In this document: positions 55,102 through 63,371 of the stretch, one piece after another
Numbering within the stretch: position 1 is the first letter of the stretch
Layout: each line of letters begins with the position of its first letter
From: Saccharothrix luteola
GTDB lineage: Bacteria > Actinomycetota > Actinomycetes > Mycobacteriales > Pseudonocardiaceae
Direction of reading: 5' to 3'
Assembly (NCBI RefSeq): GCF_020859565.1
Contig: NZ_JAJHUO010000008.1
Span: forward strand, 264,193 to 328,192
Length of the DNA: 64,000 nucleotides
The notes under the pieces: model-generated
What the model saw: only the letters and a program-made list of their open reading frames with translations
What the model was told of the DNA's origin: nothing
Databases searched by the model: none
Position numbers and translations under genes: made by a program

Positions 55102-56446
55102 TCTCGGGGCCGTCCTGCGAGGACGGCGCGGTGGACACGAGTGCCGGAGGAACGTCGACAGGCGGTGCGAACGCTTCCTCCGGCCGGATCCGCGGCGGTG
55201 CGGTAGCCCACGGCTTCAGGTTCTGCACGACGTCTTCGTAGAAACCCGTGACGGCGGCGAGCACGGAATCTATGAACGAATTCCGGCCGGTGCCGCGCTT
55301 GCTTCCCAGAGGCACCGAATTGGCGACCCGGAATCCGCGGATGTCCTTCGCCGGGTCCGCCACCAACGCCATCGGGTTGCTTCTCACGGTGCGCAGCAGT
55401 TCCGACGCACCCGCGCCGCGGCCGTGCAATGCGAATGCCTCGAGCCGGACGGTGTCCGGGGCGTCCTTCAACTGCCGGACCAACCAGTTGACCCGGGTGG
55501 TCGGGCGCCCTTCCCGCGGCCCGTCCAGGTCGACGTGGCACGAGACCCTGCCGGCCCGCAGGTCGGCGGTCACCTGGAGCACGCCCACCGTGCCGGGGAT
55601 GTGGACACCGGCGGTCAACCTGCCCTCGGCGACGAGCTGACCGACTTGCTTCGCCACCCGCGTCTGCGGCTCGGCCAGCTCCTTGCGGGTCAGCGCCGGG
55701 GTCACCTCCGCACCGAGCCTCCGCCCGAGTCGGAGGCACGCGAACCGCACGAGGGCGTCGAAGCGCAGGGCGACCTCGGGTGCGGTCTTGTCGGTCGCCC
55801 GCAGCGTCCCGGCCTGGATGGCCTCGCGCAGCGGCACCCACGCGGGCCCCATGTCCTCGAACGCCATCGCACCTGATCGCGGGTGTTCCAGGTACCGGAT
55901 CAGCTCGCCCAGGATCCACGCCTGATCGGTGTCCGCGACGCCCCGGTGCTCCTTCTGCACCACGGCCTCGCAGAGCACTTCGGTCCACGACCAGTGGTGC
56001 AGGGCGACCTTCTTGAGCTTCCGCCGGTCGACCGCCGCCGGGTGTTGGCCGGGCAGCGCGGGGATCTCGTTGGAGATGGTGATCACCGCGTCGAAACCCC
56101 GGTCCCGGGCGACGTCGAGGTAGTTCTCGATCTGCTCGACCTGCAACTGGTTGGCGCCGGTCTTCACCTCGACGAGCGCCGTCCACGACCGCTGACCGCG
56201 CACCACGCGGATCAGCCCGTCCGGGATCACCTTGCGTCCTTCGAGTTCGAACGGGACCTCGATGAACGTCCGCACGGCAGCGGCGGGCGCGCCCAAGGGC
56301 TGCGTCAGCGTCCGCCCGAACTCGCGCACCGCGGACATCACCGCCAGCAATGCGGAAGTCGCCCGTCTTTCCTGTTCATCCGCGCCGTTGATGCCCGAAG
56401 TGGGAATCAACCGGGCGGCGTGCCAGCTTTCCTCGGACGACACCAT
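55052..56446 (-). CDS. Uncharacterised protein with a PD-(D/E)XK nuclease-like domain
   Basis: The 464-residue cytosolic protein has a nuclease-like core near residues 70-130: an acidic residue in KVIPDGLIRV, then ALVEVKTGANQLQVEQIENY, giving ExK and a QxxxY helix as in RecB-type enzymes. The remaining ~330 residues (RFACLRLGRRLGAEVTPALT, GRVSCHVDLDGPREGRPTTR) form no domain I know. It may act on DNA, perhaps in repair or defence, but no partner gene is adjacent. The start is ATG 56446; GTG 56473 is possible. Its 3' end overlaps pmt by 50 bp, tail to tail. Confidence 0.75.
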   Translation of the reverse strand: MVSSEESWHAARLIPTSGINGADEQERRATSALLAVMSAVREFGRTLTQPLGAPAAAVRTFIEVPFELEGRKVIPDGLIRVVRGQRSWTALVEVKTGANQLQVEQIENYLDVARDRGFDAVITISNEIPALPGQHPAAVDRRKLKKVALHHWSWTEVLCEAVVQKEHRGVADTDQAWILGELIRYLEHPRSGAMAFEDMGPAWVPLREAIQAGTLRATDKTAPEVALRFDALVRFACLRLGRRLGAEVTPALTRKELAEPQTRVAKQVGQLVAEGRLTAGVHIPGTVGVLQVTADLRAGRVSCHVDLDGPREGRPTTRVNWLVRQLKDAPDTVRLEAFALHGRGAGASELLRTVRSNPMALVADPAKDIRGFRVANSVPLGSKRGTGRNSFIDSVLAAVTGFYEDVVQNLKPWATAPPRIRPEEAFAPPVDVPPALVSTAPSSQDGPEISSRTAATSGRPTPPG

Positions 56447-56566
56447 CCACCTCGCTGACTGTTCCGTTCGCACGAATCAACGCGTAGTTCGGCCCGGGGG
56501 AAGAGTCCGTTACCGGGGGACACCGCGTTCACCCGTTCGCCGCAGTTGACCGCGACCGCGCGGACG

Positions 56567-57025
56567 TCAACCCGGCAGCTCGGTGAGCACGGGGTTGCGG
56601 ATGCTCTCGTAGATCACCGAGCTGCGGAAGCTGATCACCTCGCGCCGTTCGCTCAGGCGGTCGATGAGGAACGCGTGTAGGTGTTCCAGGTCCGGCACGG
56701 CGAGGTGGATAAGGAAGTCGTCGTCGCCCGCCACGACGTACATCGCGGTCACCTCCGGCAGGGCGCCGATCGCCGCCTTGAAGTTGGCGATCACCGCACG
56801 GCTCATCGGGCGCAGGCGGGCGGCGACGAAGGCCTGGACGGGGCGGTTGAGCGCGCTCAGGTCCACGTCCGCGTGATAGCCCTTGATCACGCCGCGCTCG
56901 CGCAGCGCGCGCACGCGTTCCAGGCAGGTCGACGGCGCGACGCCCAGCCGCCGGGCCAGCTCGCGGTTGGTCAGCCGCGCATCCAGTTGCAGATTCGCGA
57001 TGATCGCCGAATCAAGTTCGTCCAT
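56567..57025 (-). CDS. Lrp/AsnC family transcriptional regulator
   Basis: The product has 152 residues. The N-terminal HTH (DSAIIANLQLDARLTNRELA, RRLGVAPSTCLERVRALRER) precedes a C-terminal RAM effector domain (VTAMYVVAGDDDFLIHLAVP). It should bind DNA as a dimer or octamer and sense an amino acid. It is divergent from a DUF2000-permease operon with a palindrome between, so it probably regulates that transporter. The start is ATG 57025. Confidence 0.95.
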   Translation of the reverse strand: MDELDSAIIANLQLDARLTNRELARRLGVAPSTCLERVRALRERGVIKGYHADVDLSALNRPVQAFVAARLRPMSRAVIANFKAAIGALPEVTAMYVVAGDDDFLIHLAVPDLEHLHAFLIDRLSERREVISFRSSVIYESIRNPVLTELPG

Positions 57026-57048
57026 GTCCCGATCATGGCAAACTCTCT

Positions 57049-57061
57049 CGAACGAAGTTCG
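57049..57061. promoter_or_regulatory. Palindrome between the Lrp and DUF2000 genes
   Basis: CGAAC-GAA-GTTCG is a perfect 5+5 palindrome 24 bp before the Lrp start. A half-match CCGAACGAACGG lies near 57111-57122. This is a candidate Lrp/AsnC operator; Lrp sites are loosely defined, so support is modest. Confidence 0.4.
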
Positions 57062-57128
57062 GCGGCACTGGATCAGGCCGTTCAGGTGGACAAGTCTGAG
57101 CACATTCCACCGAACGAACGGACCGGAC

Positions 57129-57521
57129 GTGCTGCCCACCAAACTCGCGTTGATCCTGCGTGACGACCTGCCGCCCAACCTCGCCGCGAACGCCGCCGTC
57201 GTCCTCGGCCTCACCCTCGGCGCCCGCCTGCCCGACCTGCTCGGCGAGGACGCCAAGGATGCCGACGGCACCCTCCACCTCGGCCTCAACACCCACCCCG
57301 TGCCGGTGCTGACCACGTCCGCCGACCACCTCAAGGCCCTGCACCGCGCCGACGGCGTGCTGAAGATCGGCTTCACCGAGGTCGCCCGCCGCTCCCGCGC
57401 CTACCCCGAGTACCTCGAAGCCCTCGCCCGCACCGAGGACCCGGAGTTCGTCGCCGTCGCCCTCTACGGCCCGCGCGCCGAGGTCACCCGGCTGACCCGC
57501 AAGCTCCCGTTGATGGCATGA
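57129..57521 (+). CDS. DUF2000 family protein (Pth2-like)
   Basis: The 130-residue protein has the DUF2000 form: LALILRDDLPPNLAANAAVV, LGLTLGARLPDLLG, ADHLKALHRA and FTEVARRSRAYPEYLEAL. The fold is related to archaeal-type peptidyl-tRNA hydrolase 2. Function in bacteria is not established. The GTG at 57129 was chosen because the family sequence starts within three residues. Its stop overlaps the permease start as ATGA. Confidence 0.88.
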   Translation: MLPTKLALILRDDLPPNLAANAAVVLGLTLGARLPDLLGEDAKDADGTLHLGLNTHPVPVLTTSADHLKALHRADGVLKIGFTEVARRSRAYPEYLEALARTEDPEFVAVALYGPRAEVTRLTRKLPLMA

Positions 57522-58636
57522 GGCTCACCGCGATGTACGTGGGCGCGGTGCTCGGTCCCGGTGTGCTGGTGCTGCCCGCCCTGGCCACCGAGGCCGCCGG
57601 GCCGGCCTCCCTCCTGGCGTGGGTCGCGCTGCTGGCGCTGAGCGTCCCGGTCGCGGTGTCGTTCGCCCGGTTGGGTGAACAGCACCGGGGCGGCGTGGTC
57701 GGGTTCGTGCGCACGGCGTTCGGCGAACGGGCCGCACGGCCGGTCGCGTGGTGGTTCTACCTGGTCGGCGTGCCGTTCGGGGTGCTCGGCGGCGCGCTGG
57801 TCGGCGGCCGGTACGTCGCCCACGCGCTCGGCGGCGGCGACCCCGCGGTGATCGCGATCGTGCTGCTGGCCGCGGCGTTCGCCGCCAACTACGCCGGGCT
57901 GCGGGTGTCGGCGGGCGCGCAGGTCCTGCTGGTCGGGCTGCTGGCGGTGCTGCTGGCCGTGGCCGTCGCGGGCACCGTGCCGACCGTGTCGCGGGACGAC
58001 TTCGAGCCCTTCGCGCCGCACGGGTGGCTCGCCGTCGGGCACGCCGCGGTGGTGCTGTTCTTCGCGTTCTCCGGCTGGGAGGCGGCGGGAAACCTGGCCG
58101 ACGAGTTCGGCGACCCGCGCCGGGCGACCCGGCGGACGCTCGTCGTCGTCGCCGTCCTGTACCTGGGGCTGGCGGTCACGACGGCGGGCACGACGAGCGA
58201 CGTCCCGCTCGCCGACCTGCTGGAACGCGTGTTCGGGCCGTCCGCCCGGCTGGTCACGGCGGTGGCCGCGACGCTGCTGGCCTTCGGCGCGATCAACACC
58301 TACCTGGCGGGCGGCGCACGCCTCGGCGGGCGGCACGGCCTGACCGGCTTGCTGGTGGTGTGCGCGCTGCTCACCGCCGTGACGCTGCGCCTGCACGTCG
58401 AGCTGGACACCTTGATGCGCGTCGCGTCGACCACGCTCGCGGCGGTGGCGGGGGGGGGGGGGGGCGCCCCCCCCCCCCCCCGGCGCGGCCCCACCGCCCC
58501 GGGAGCCCGCGGCGGCCCCCCGGCGGGGCTGGCGTTCTCGGGCGTGCTGCTGGCCGTGCCGCTGGTGATCGGGGTCGCGGCCCTGGTCAGCGCACGGGTC
58601 GGGTCGGCGGTTCCGGCCGGTCGATCATCCTCGTGA
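57518..58636 (+). CDS. APC family amino acid permease (region near C-terminus suspect)
   Basis: The product has 372 residues. About ten membrane helices with the APC opening MYVGAVLGPGVLVLPALATE and the helix GHAAVVLFFAFSGWEAAGNL predict an amino acid/proton symporter or exporter. Residues about 312-335 are abnormal: a run of Gly, then Pro, then Arg/Gly/Pro-rich sequence replaces what should be a helix. This coincides with a G15-CG-C15 palindrome at 58450-58481, so the true sequence may differ. It is coupled to the DUF2000 gene, and its 3' end overlaps the kinase gene by 50 bp. Confidence 0.82.
   Translation: MRLTAMYVGAVLGPGVLVLPALATEAAGPASLLAWVALLALSVPVAVSFARLGEQHRGGVVGFVRTAFGERAARPVAWWFYLVGVPFGVLGGALVGGRYVAHALGGGDPAVIAIVLLAAAFAANYAGLRVSAGAQVLLVGLLAVLLAVAVAGTVPTVSRDDFEPFAPHGWLAVGHAAVVLFFAFSGWEAAGNLADEFGDPRRATRRTLVVVAVLYLGLAVTTAGTTSDVPLADLLERVFGPSARLVTAVAATLLAFGAINTYLAGGARLGGRHGLTGLLVVCALLTAVTLRLHVELDTLMRVASTTLAAVAGGGGGAPPPPRRGPTAPGARGGPPAGLAFSGVLLAVPLVIGVAALVSARVGSAVPAGRSSS
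58450..58481. repeat. Perfect G15-CG-C15 palindrome inside the permease gene
   Basis: Fifteen G, then CG, then fifteen C make a 32-bp perfect palindrome, followed by ~50 bp of equally GC-skewed sequence. The frame stays open but encodes poly-Gly and poly-Pro in a membrane region. It could be an assembly or base-calling artefact, or a true slippage-prone hairpin. Confidence 0.85.
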
Positions 58637-60506
58637 CCGGGCCTTCCTTGCTCAGCCCCGCCTGCGAGAGCCACGTGCTCAGCTCGTTGCGGATCGCGCC
58701 CAGCGCCGGCCGCTTGGCCGGGTCGGCGTCCAGCGCGCTGGTGAGCAGCCGGGCGTGGGCGCTGTGCTGCGGCAGCTTCACGCACGGCTCGCCCTGCGCG
58801 GCGGCCATCAGCGACGAGATCGGGTTCTCCCGCGACCCGCGCGGCGGGTGGCCCGTGAGCGCGTAGCTGACCGTGGCGGCCAGCTGCCAGGCGTCCGACG
58901 CGGGGCTGGCCGCCTCACCGCGGGCGGTCTCCGGCGCGAGGAAGTCGGGCGTGCCGACCATCATGCCGGTGGCGGTGAGCGTGCTGTCGCCCTTCGACCT
59001 GGCGATGCCGAAGTCGATCAGGTGCGCGGTGCCCTGGGTGTCCACGATGACGTTGGACGGCTTCACGTCCCGGTGCAGCACGCCCCGCTCGTGCGCGGCG
59101 GCCAGCGCGTCGGCCATGTTCACCCAGAGCCGGGCGGCGAGCGTGTCGGCGAGCAGACCGCTGTCGCGCACGACGTCGGACAGCGGTTGGCCGTCGATGT
59201 ACTCCATGACGATCGCGAGGCCGTCCGGGTCCTGCACGATGTCGAACACGCGCACGCAGTTCGGGTGCCGCACGGCGGCCAGAGCGCGCGCTTCGCGCAG
59301 CATGCGCTGCTCGGTGTCGTTGTCGGGCGCGTGCGCGAGCTTCACCGCGACCGTGCGCGCCAACTGCTCGTCCACCGCCAGCCACACCGTGCCGAACCCG
59401 CCGCGGCCGAGCTGGCGGATCCGCCGGAACCGGCCACCCGCCGGGTTCCACACCTTGCCGGAGTCCGGCGTCGGTGTCGGCGCGCTGCTGCCGGCGCCGG
59501 CCGGGCCGAACGGCAGCGGGCCGGGCGTGTCGGCCAACGGCGCGGGCTGCTCCGGCTTGGTCGGCCTCGGCGACTCCACGGGCACGTCGGCGACCCGCGT
59601 CGGCGGGTAGTGCCGAGCCGGCGGCGTCGGCCGGTAGGGCGGGACCGGCTGGTAGGGCGGGATCTGCGCGGGCTGGTAGGGCGGCGGCTTCTCCACCTTG
59701 TACGGCGGCGGCTGGTGCGGCTGGCGCGGCGGCTGCGACGACGACTGCCGCGGCTGCGAGGACGACTGGTGCGGCTGCTGGGACGACGGCGGTGGCGTTC
59801 TCGACACCGCGGGTTGCGGGCTCGGGTTCCCGCGATCGCGACCGGGGCGGTTCAGCATGGCGGTAGTCAACCCGAAAACCCGCACGACGAGGGAGCCCAA
59901 CACCGCGATCGGGAAGAACCCGAGCAGCAGGTGGCCCACCAGCGTGACCGGCAGCGCGGACGTCGACAGCAGCAGGACCAGGAACGGCGGCCAGAACACC
60001 CGGCGCGGCCAGTTCGGGCCGAGCCGGAACGCCGAGCCCGCCTGGAGCATCACGAACAGCAGGCAGAGCAGGGCGAGCAGCGCCGTCACACCGGCGAAGA
60101 TGACGTCCGGCACGCCGGACCGGCCGGTGATCGCCGTGATGATCGGGTCGGTGACGATGAGGTAGTCGTACTGGCTGATCACCATGCACGGCGACCCGTC
60201 CAGCGACTCCATGCCGGGCAGCGCGCGGGTGCGCAGGAGCTTGTAGGTGGCCGAGAAGGCCATCCACGGCAGCACCAGCGTGCTCACCACGCCGAGCACC
60301 GCGAAGATCGCGCCGGTGAACGGTCCGTAGGAGTTGCCGACCACGCGGCGGACGGTGATCGACAGCAGCGCGGCGATCGTCGGCAGCACGCCGATCAGGG
60401 CGCCGAACGCGGTGACGGTCCAGGCCCAGTCGCCGGGGCAGAGGGGCACACCTGACCAGCCGTGCAGCCACGCCAGCAGCGACTCGGCCAGCTCCACGAC
60501 CCGCAC
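58587..60506 (-). CDS. Membrane Ser/Thr protein kinase with C-terminal kinase domain
   Basis: The product has 639 residues. About five membrane helices lie in residues 1-225 (GDWAWTVTAFGALIGVLPTI, SALPVTLVGHLLLGFFPIAV). A Pro/Gln/Ser/Tyr-rich linker (about 230-350, repeated PPYQP) leads to a Hanks-type kinase domain from about 357. It has Gly-loop LGRGGFGTVWLAV, Lys in VAVKLA, catalytic HRDVKPSN and DFG. Most bacterial kinases of this class have the kinase at the N-terminus. The start is uncertain among GTGs at 60509, 60506 and 60497. It converges on the permease gene with a 50-bp overlap. Confidence 0.9.
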   Translation of the reverse strand: MRVVELAESLLAWLHGWSGVPLCPGDWAWTVTAFGALIGVLPTIAALLSITVRRVVGNSYGPFTGAIFAVLGVVSTLVLPWMAFSATYKLLRTRALPGMESLDGSPCMVISQYDYLIVTDPIITAITGRSGVPDVIFAGVTALLALLCLLFVMLQAGSAFRLGPNWPRRVFWPPFLVLLLSTSALPVTLVGHLLLGFFPIAVLGSLVVRVFGLTTAMLNRPGRDRGNPSPQPAVSRTPPPSSQQPHQSSSQPRQSSSQPPRQPHQPPPYKVEKPPPYQPAQIPPYQPVPPYRPTPPARHYPPTRVADVPVESPRPTKPEQPAPLADTPGPLPFGPAGAGSSAPTPTPDSGKVWNPAGGRFRRIRQLGRGGFGTVWLAVDEQLARTVAVKLAHAPDNDTEQRMLREARALAAVRHPNCVRVFDIVQDPDGLAIVMEYIDGQPLSDVVRDSGLLADTLAARLWVNMADALAAAHERGVLHRDVKPSNVIVDTQGTAHLIDFGIARSKGDSTLTATGMMVGTPDFLAPETARGEAASPASDAWQLAATVSYALTGHPPRGSRENPISSLMAAAQGEPCVKLPQHSAHARLLTSALDADPAKRPALGAIRNELSTWLSQAGLSKEGPVTRMIDRPEPPTRPVR

Positions 60507-60525
60507 CACCCCTTCTCGTCGCCTC

Positions 60526-61095
60526 TCAGGGTACGGGTGCGGGCCACACCGACAGCGCCGTCCGGGCAACATCGTGCAGTTCAGCCCGCGTAGCGCCGTC
60601 CCGGGCGAGCGACGACATGCCCCGGACGGTGGCGGCGACGAAGACGGCCAGGCGGCGGGCGTCGGTGCCCGCGGGGAGCGCGCCGGTCGCGACGTCCTGC
60701 CGGATCTTGGCCTCGACCGCCTGTCTCGCCTGGTCACGCGGACCGGTCAACTCGGGTGCGCTGAGGATCAGGCAGCCCTTGGGCCGGTCGGGGGTCGTGT
60801 ACTCGATCGCGGCTTCGGTCAGGATCCGCTCGACGGCCTGACGTGCGGTGGGCTCCTCGTCGAGGGCTCGCGCGGTGAACGCGCCGTAGGTCTGCTGGTA
60901 GCGCCCGACGGCTTCGGCGAAGAGGGCGCGCTTGTCGCCGAACGCGGCGTAGAGGCTCGGCGGGTTGACGCCGGTGGTCGCGGTGAGGTCGGCGACGGAG
61001 GTCGCCTGGTACCCGTCGCGCCAGAAGGCGCGCGTGACCTGGTCCAGCACGTCGTCCCGGTCGAACCCGCGTTTGCGCCCCACCACGGGGTTCAT
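60526..61095 (-). CDS. TetR family transcriptional regulator
   Basis: The product has 189 residues. The HTH (FDRDDVLDQVTRAFWRDGYQ, VADLTATTGVNPPSLYAAFG) is followed by a ligand domain of the AcrR/TetR C-terminal type with GCLILSAPELTGPRDQARQA. It is divergent from an SDR gene with 57 bp between starts, filled by two palindromes, so it probably represses both itself and the SDR gene. The start is ATG 61095, three bases from the first palindrome. Confidence 0.94.
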   Translation of the reverse strand: MNPVVGRKRGFDRDDVLDQVTRAFWRDGYQATSVADLTATTGVNPPSLYAAFGDKRALFAEAVGRYQQTYGAFTARALDEEPTARQAVERILTEAAIEYTTPDRPKGCLILSAPELTGPRDQARQAVEAKIRQDVATGALPAGTDARRLAVFVAATVRGMSSLARDGATRAELHDVARTALSVWPAPVP

Positions 61096-61097
61096 TT

Positions 61098-61139
61098 TAT
61101 AGCGTCCGCTACAGTTCTTCTTTTGTAGCGGTCGTTACA
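61098..61139. promoter_or_regulatory. Twin operators between the TetR and SDR genes
   Basis: TATAGCGTCCGCTACA (61098-61113) and TGTAGCGGTCGTTACA (61124-61139) are two matching 16-bp palindromes, centres 26 bp apart, in the only AT-rich patch between divergent starts. This is a classic TetR autoregulatory layout. Confidence 0.75.
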
Positions 61140-61152
61140 GATCGGAGTGCTG

Positions 61153-61860
61153 GTGAAGACGGCATTGGTGACCGGGGCGAGTCGCGGGATCGGGCGGGCG
61201 ATCGCGTTGCGGTTGGCGGCGGACGGGATGCGCGTGGTCGTGCACTACGCGCGGGACGACGACGCGGCGCGGGCCGTGGTGGAGGAGGCCGGTGGTGGCG
61301 CGTTCGCGGTGCGGGCGTCGTTGCCCTCGGAGCTCGACGCGCTGGTGGCGGCGCTGCCGCCGTTGGACGTGCTGGTGAACAACGCCGGGATCGGGTTGCC
61401 GGCGCCGATCGAGGACGTGACGCCCGAGGCGTTCGACGCGGTGTTCGCGGTGAACGTGCGGGCGCCGTTCTTCCTGGTGCAGTGCGTGCTGCCGGTGCTG
61501 CGGGACGGTGGGCGGATCGTGAACATCTCGTCCGGGGCGACGCGCATCGCCATGCCGGTGGGCATCGCGTACTCGATGACGAAGGGCGCGCTGGACACGT
61601 TCACGCGGACCCTGGCGCAGCACCTGGGGCCGCGCGGGATCACCGTGAACACCGTCGCACCGGGGGTGGTCGACACCGATGCGAACGCGTCCTGGCTGCG
61701 CGGGGATCCGGCGGCGGAGGCGGCGATGGCGGCGCGTTCGGCGTTGGGGCGGATCGGTTACGCGGAGGACATAGCCGACGTGGTGTCCTTCGTGGCATCG
61801 GAGAAATCGCGGTGGATGACGGGAGCGTGGCTCGATGCGACAGGAGGCGCCCACTTGTGA
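61153..61860 (+). CDS. Short-chain dehydrogenase/reductase
   Basis: The 235-residue classical SDR has the cofactor motif LVTGASRGIGRAIALRL, NNAGIG, catalytic Ser in RIVNISSGAT, and YSMTK (Tyr-x-x-x-Lys). The residues after the second strand (VVHYARDDDA) include Tyr/Arg typical of NADPH use. Substrate is unknown. The GTG at 61153 was preferred over 61147 because GGAG lies five bases upstream. It is probably repressed by the divergent TetR protein. Confidence 0.93.
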   Translation: MKTALVTGASRGIGRAIALRLAADGMRVVVHYARDDDAARAVVEEAGGGAFAVRASLPSELDALVAALPPLDVLVNNAGIGLPAPIEDVTPEAFDAVFAVNVRAPFFLVQCVLPVLRDGGRIVNISSGATRIAMPVGIAYSMTKGALDTFTRTLAQHLGPRGITVNTVAPGVVDTDANASWLRGDPAAEAAMAARSALGRIGYAEDIADVVSFVASEKSRWMTGAWLDATGGAHL

Positions 61861-61913
61861 CGTGACCTCGGCCGGTGACCTGACCTCGGCCGGTGACGTG
61901 GCCTTGGCGGGAA

Positions 61914-61946
61914 GGGGTCCGGCTCATCGCGTGCGAGCCGGACCCC
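61914..61946. terminator. Bidirectional hairpin between the SDR and S1 protease genes
   Basis: GGGGTCCGGCTC pairs perfectly with GAGCCGGACCCC (12 bp, 9-nt loop) between two converging stops. A short tandem duplication of GACCTCGGCCGGTGAC lies just before it at 61864-61898. Confidence 0.75.
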
Positions 61947-61967
61947 GCGCGTGCGCTTGCCGCTAGC

Positions 61968-63284
61968 TCACACGCGCTCCCACAAGGCGGGCACCGTCGG
62001 CGGATCCCAGCCTGGTTGGGACGTGTGCCCCTGCAAGCACCTGTACCCGACGCCGTCGTACGTCACGAGGGAGCCGGTCGTGTACGCGACGCCTGGCTGC
62101 CAGGTGGTCTGGCCGGGGTCCGTGGTGGTCGTCGTGGTCGGCGAGGTGGTGCTGGTTGGCGTGCCGCCACTGACGATCAACTGGAGGCCGTAGACCTGGA
62201 GGATCTCGTTGACCGGCTGGAAGTAGATCGTCCCGCCGGACGTGCAGTTCCCGGAGCCACCGGAGGTGACGCCCTGCGCCTGGTCACCGGTCAGCCACGA
62301 GCCGCCGGAGTCGCCGGGTTCGGCGCAGGCGTTGGTGCGGGTGAGGCCGGTGATCGTGCCTTCGGGGTAGGTCACGGAGGTGTTCTTCTGCTGGATGGTG
62401 CCGCAGCGCCAGCCCGTGGTGGAGCCGGAGCGGCAGACTGAGGCGCCCACCGGCGCCTCGGTGGAACCGGCGACCGGCACCGTGCCGGGGTAGCGGTTGA
62501 CCAGGGGGCGGCCGGTGTTGCCGGCGGCCGTGCGGACCCAGGCGTAGTCGTTGCCGGGAAAGCTGGAGCCGGCGAACGTGCCACTGGGCTGGGTCGTCGT
62601 CGCGCCCGTGCGGCCGCAGTGGCCGGCGGTGACGAAACCACCGTTGACCGCGAACCCGACCGAACAGCGTGAGCCGCTGCCGATGTAGTAGGCGTTGCCG
62701 CCGATCACGTCGATCAGCGGGCGTGGCTCCTCAGTGGAGGGTTCGATCCGGACGTCGGCGTCGGCCAGGCCGCCGGCGTGCGCGAACGCTTTCGCGGCCG
62801 CGGTGTCGCGGGCGAGGACGACCACGGTGTTCGTGGGGACGTCGACGTACCAGCCGGGCACGGACCGGGGTGCGCTCCGCGCGTTCCGGTCGAGCTTGCC
62901 CTTGAGTGCGTCGAGCTGGGCCAGTGACCTCGGCACCACCGTCGCCCGCGCGCCCTCGGCTTCGACAGTCTGGATCTGCGACGCGGCCGTGACGCCGACG
63001 ACGAGTTGGGTGGCGTCGGCGTTGAGCCAGGCACCGGCGAACCCCGGACCGAGCCGCGCCTTGAGCGTCCTCTCGGTCCGTGCGGCGACCGCTTCGCGCT
63101 CGATGCGGGCGCGGGCCTGGTCGGGGGTGAGGTGGAGGTCGCGCGCCATGGCCGCGACCATGCCTCCGTCGACCGCGAGCTGTGGCGGTGGTGGACCAGC
63201 GTTCGCGGTGGTGGCCAGCGCAGCTGCCAATCCGGCAGCGCTCAAAACCGCCACGGCGACCGCGGCGACGCTACGTCGAGTCAT
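61968..63284 (-). CDS. Secreted S1 family serine protease with chitin-binding (CBM5/12) domain
   Basis: The product has 438 residues. A signal peptide (1-29), a long propeptide (about 30-190, with LHLTPDQARARIEREAVAAR as in streptogrisins) and an alpha-lytic/streptogrisin-type protease domain occur in order. Catalytic His is in FVTAGHCG, Asp in NDYAWV and Ser in CAEPGDSGGSW, with paired Cys. A Thr-rich linker leads to a C-terminal CBM5/12 module (WQPGVAYTTGSLVTYDGVGY). The propeptide should act as a folding chaperone and be removed. The start is ATG 63284 with AAGGAGA upstream. Confidence 0.95.
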   Translation of the reverse strand: MTRRSVAAVAVAVLSAAGLAAALATTANAGPPPPQLAVDGGMVAAMARDLHLTPDQARARIEREAVAARTERTLKARLGPGFAGAWLNADATQLVVGVTAASQIQTVEAEGARATVVPRSLAQLDALKGKLDRNARSAPRSVPGWYVDVPTNTVVVLARDTAAAKAFAHAGGLADADVRIEPSTEEPRPLIDVIGGNAYYIGSGSRCSVGFAVNGGFVTAGHCGRTGATTTQPSGTFAGSSFPGNDYAWVRTAAGNTGRPLVNRYPGTVPVAGSTEAPVGASVCRSGSTTGWRCGTIQQKNTSVTYPEGTITGLTRTNACAEPGDSGGSWLTGDQAQGVTSGGSGNCTSGGTIYFQPVNEILQVYGLQLIVSGGTPTSTTSPTTTTTTDPGQTTWQPGVAYTTGSLVTYDGVGYRCLQGHTSQPGWDPPTVPALWERV

Positions 63285-63371
63285 CCGCTGTCTCCTTGCA
63301 GGGGTGGTGACACGGGATGCGGGGCCGTTGCCCCGACGCTAGCCAGCCAAAACCCCCACCGGATATGCCAG

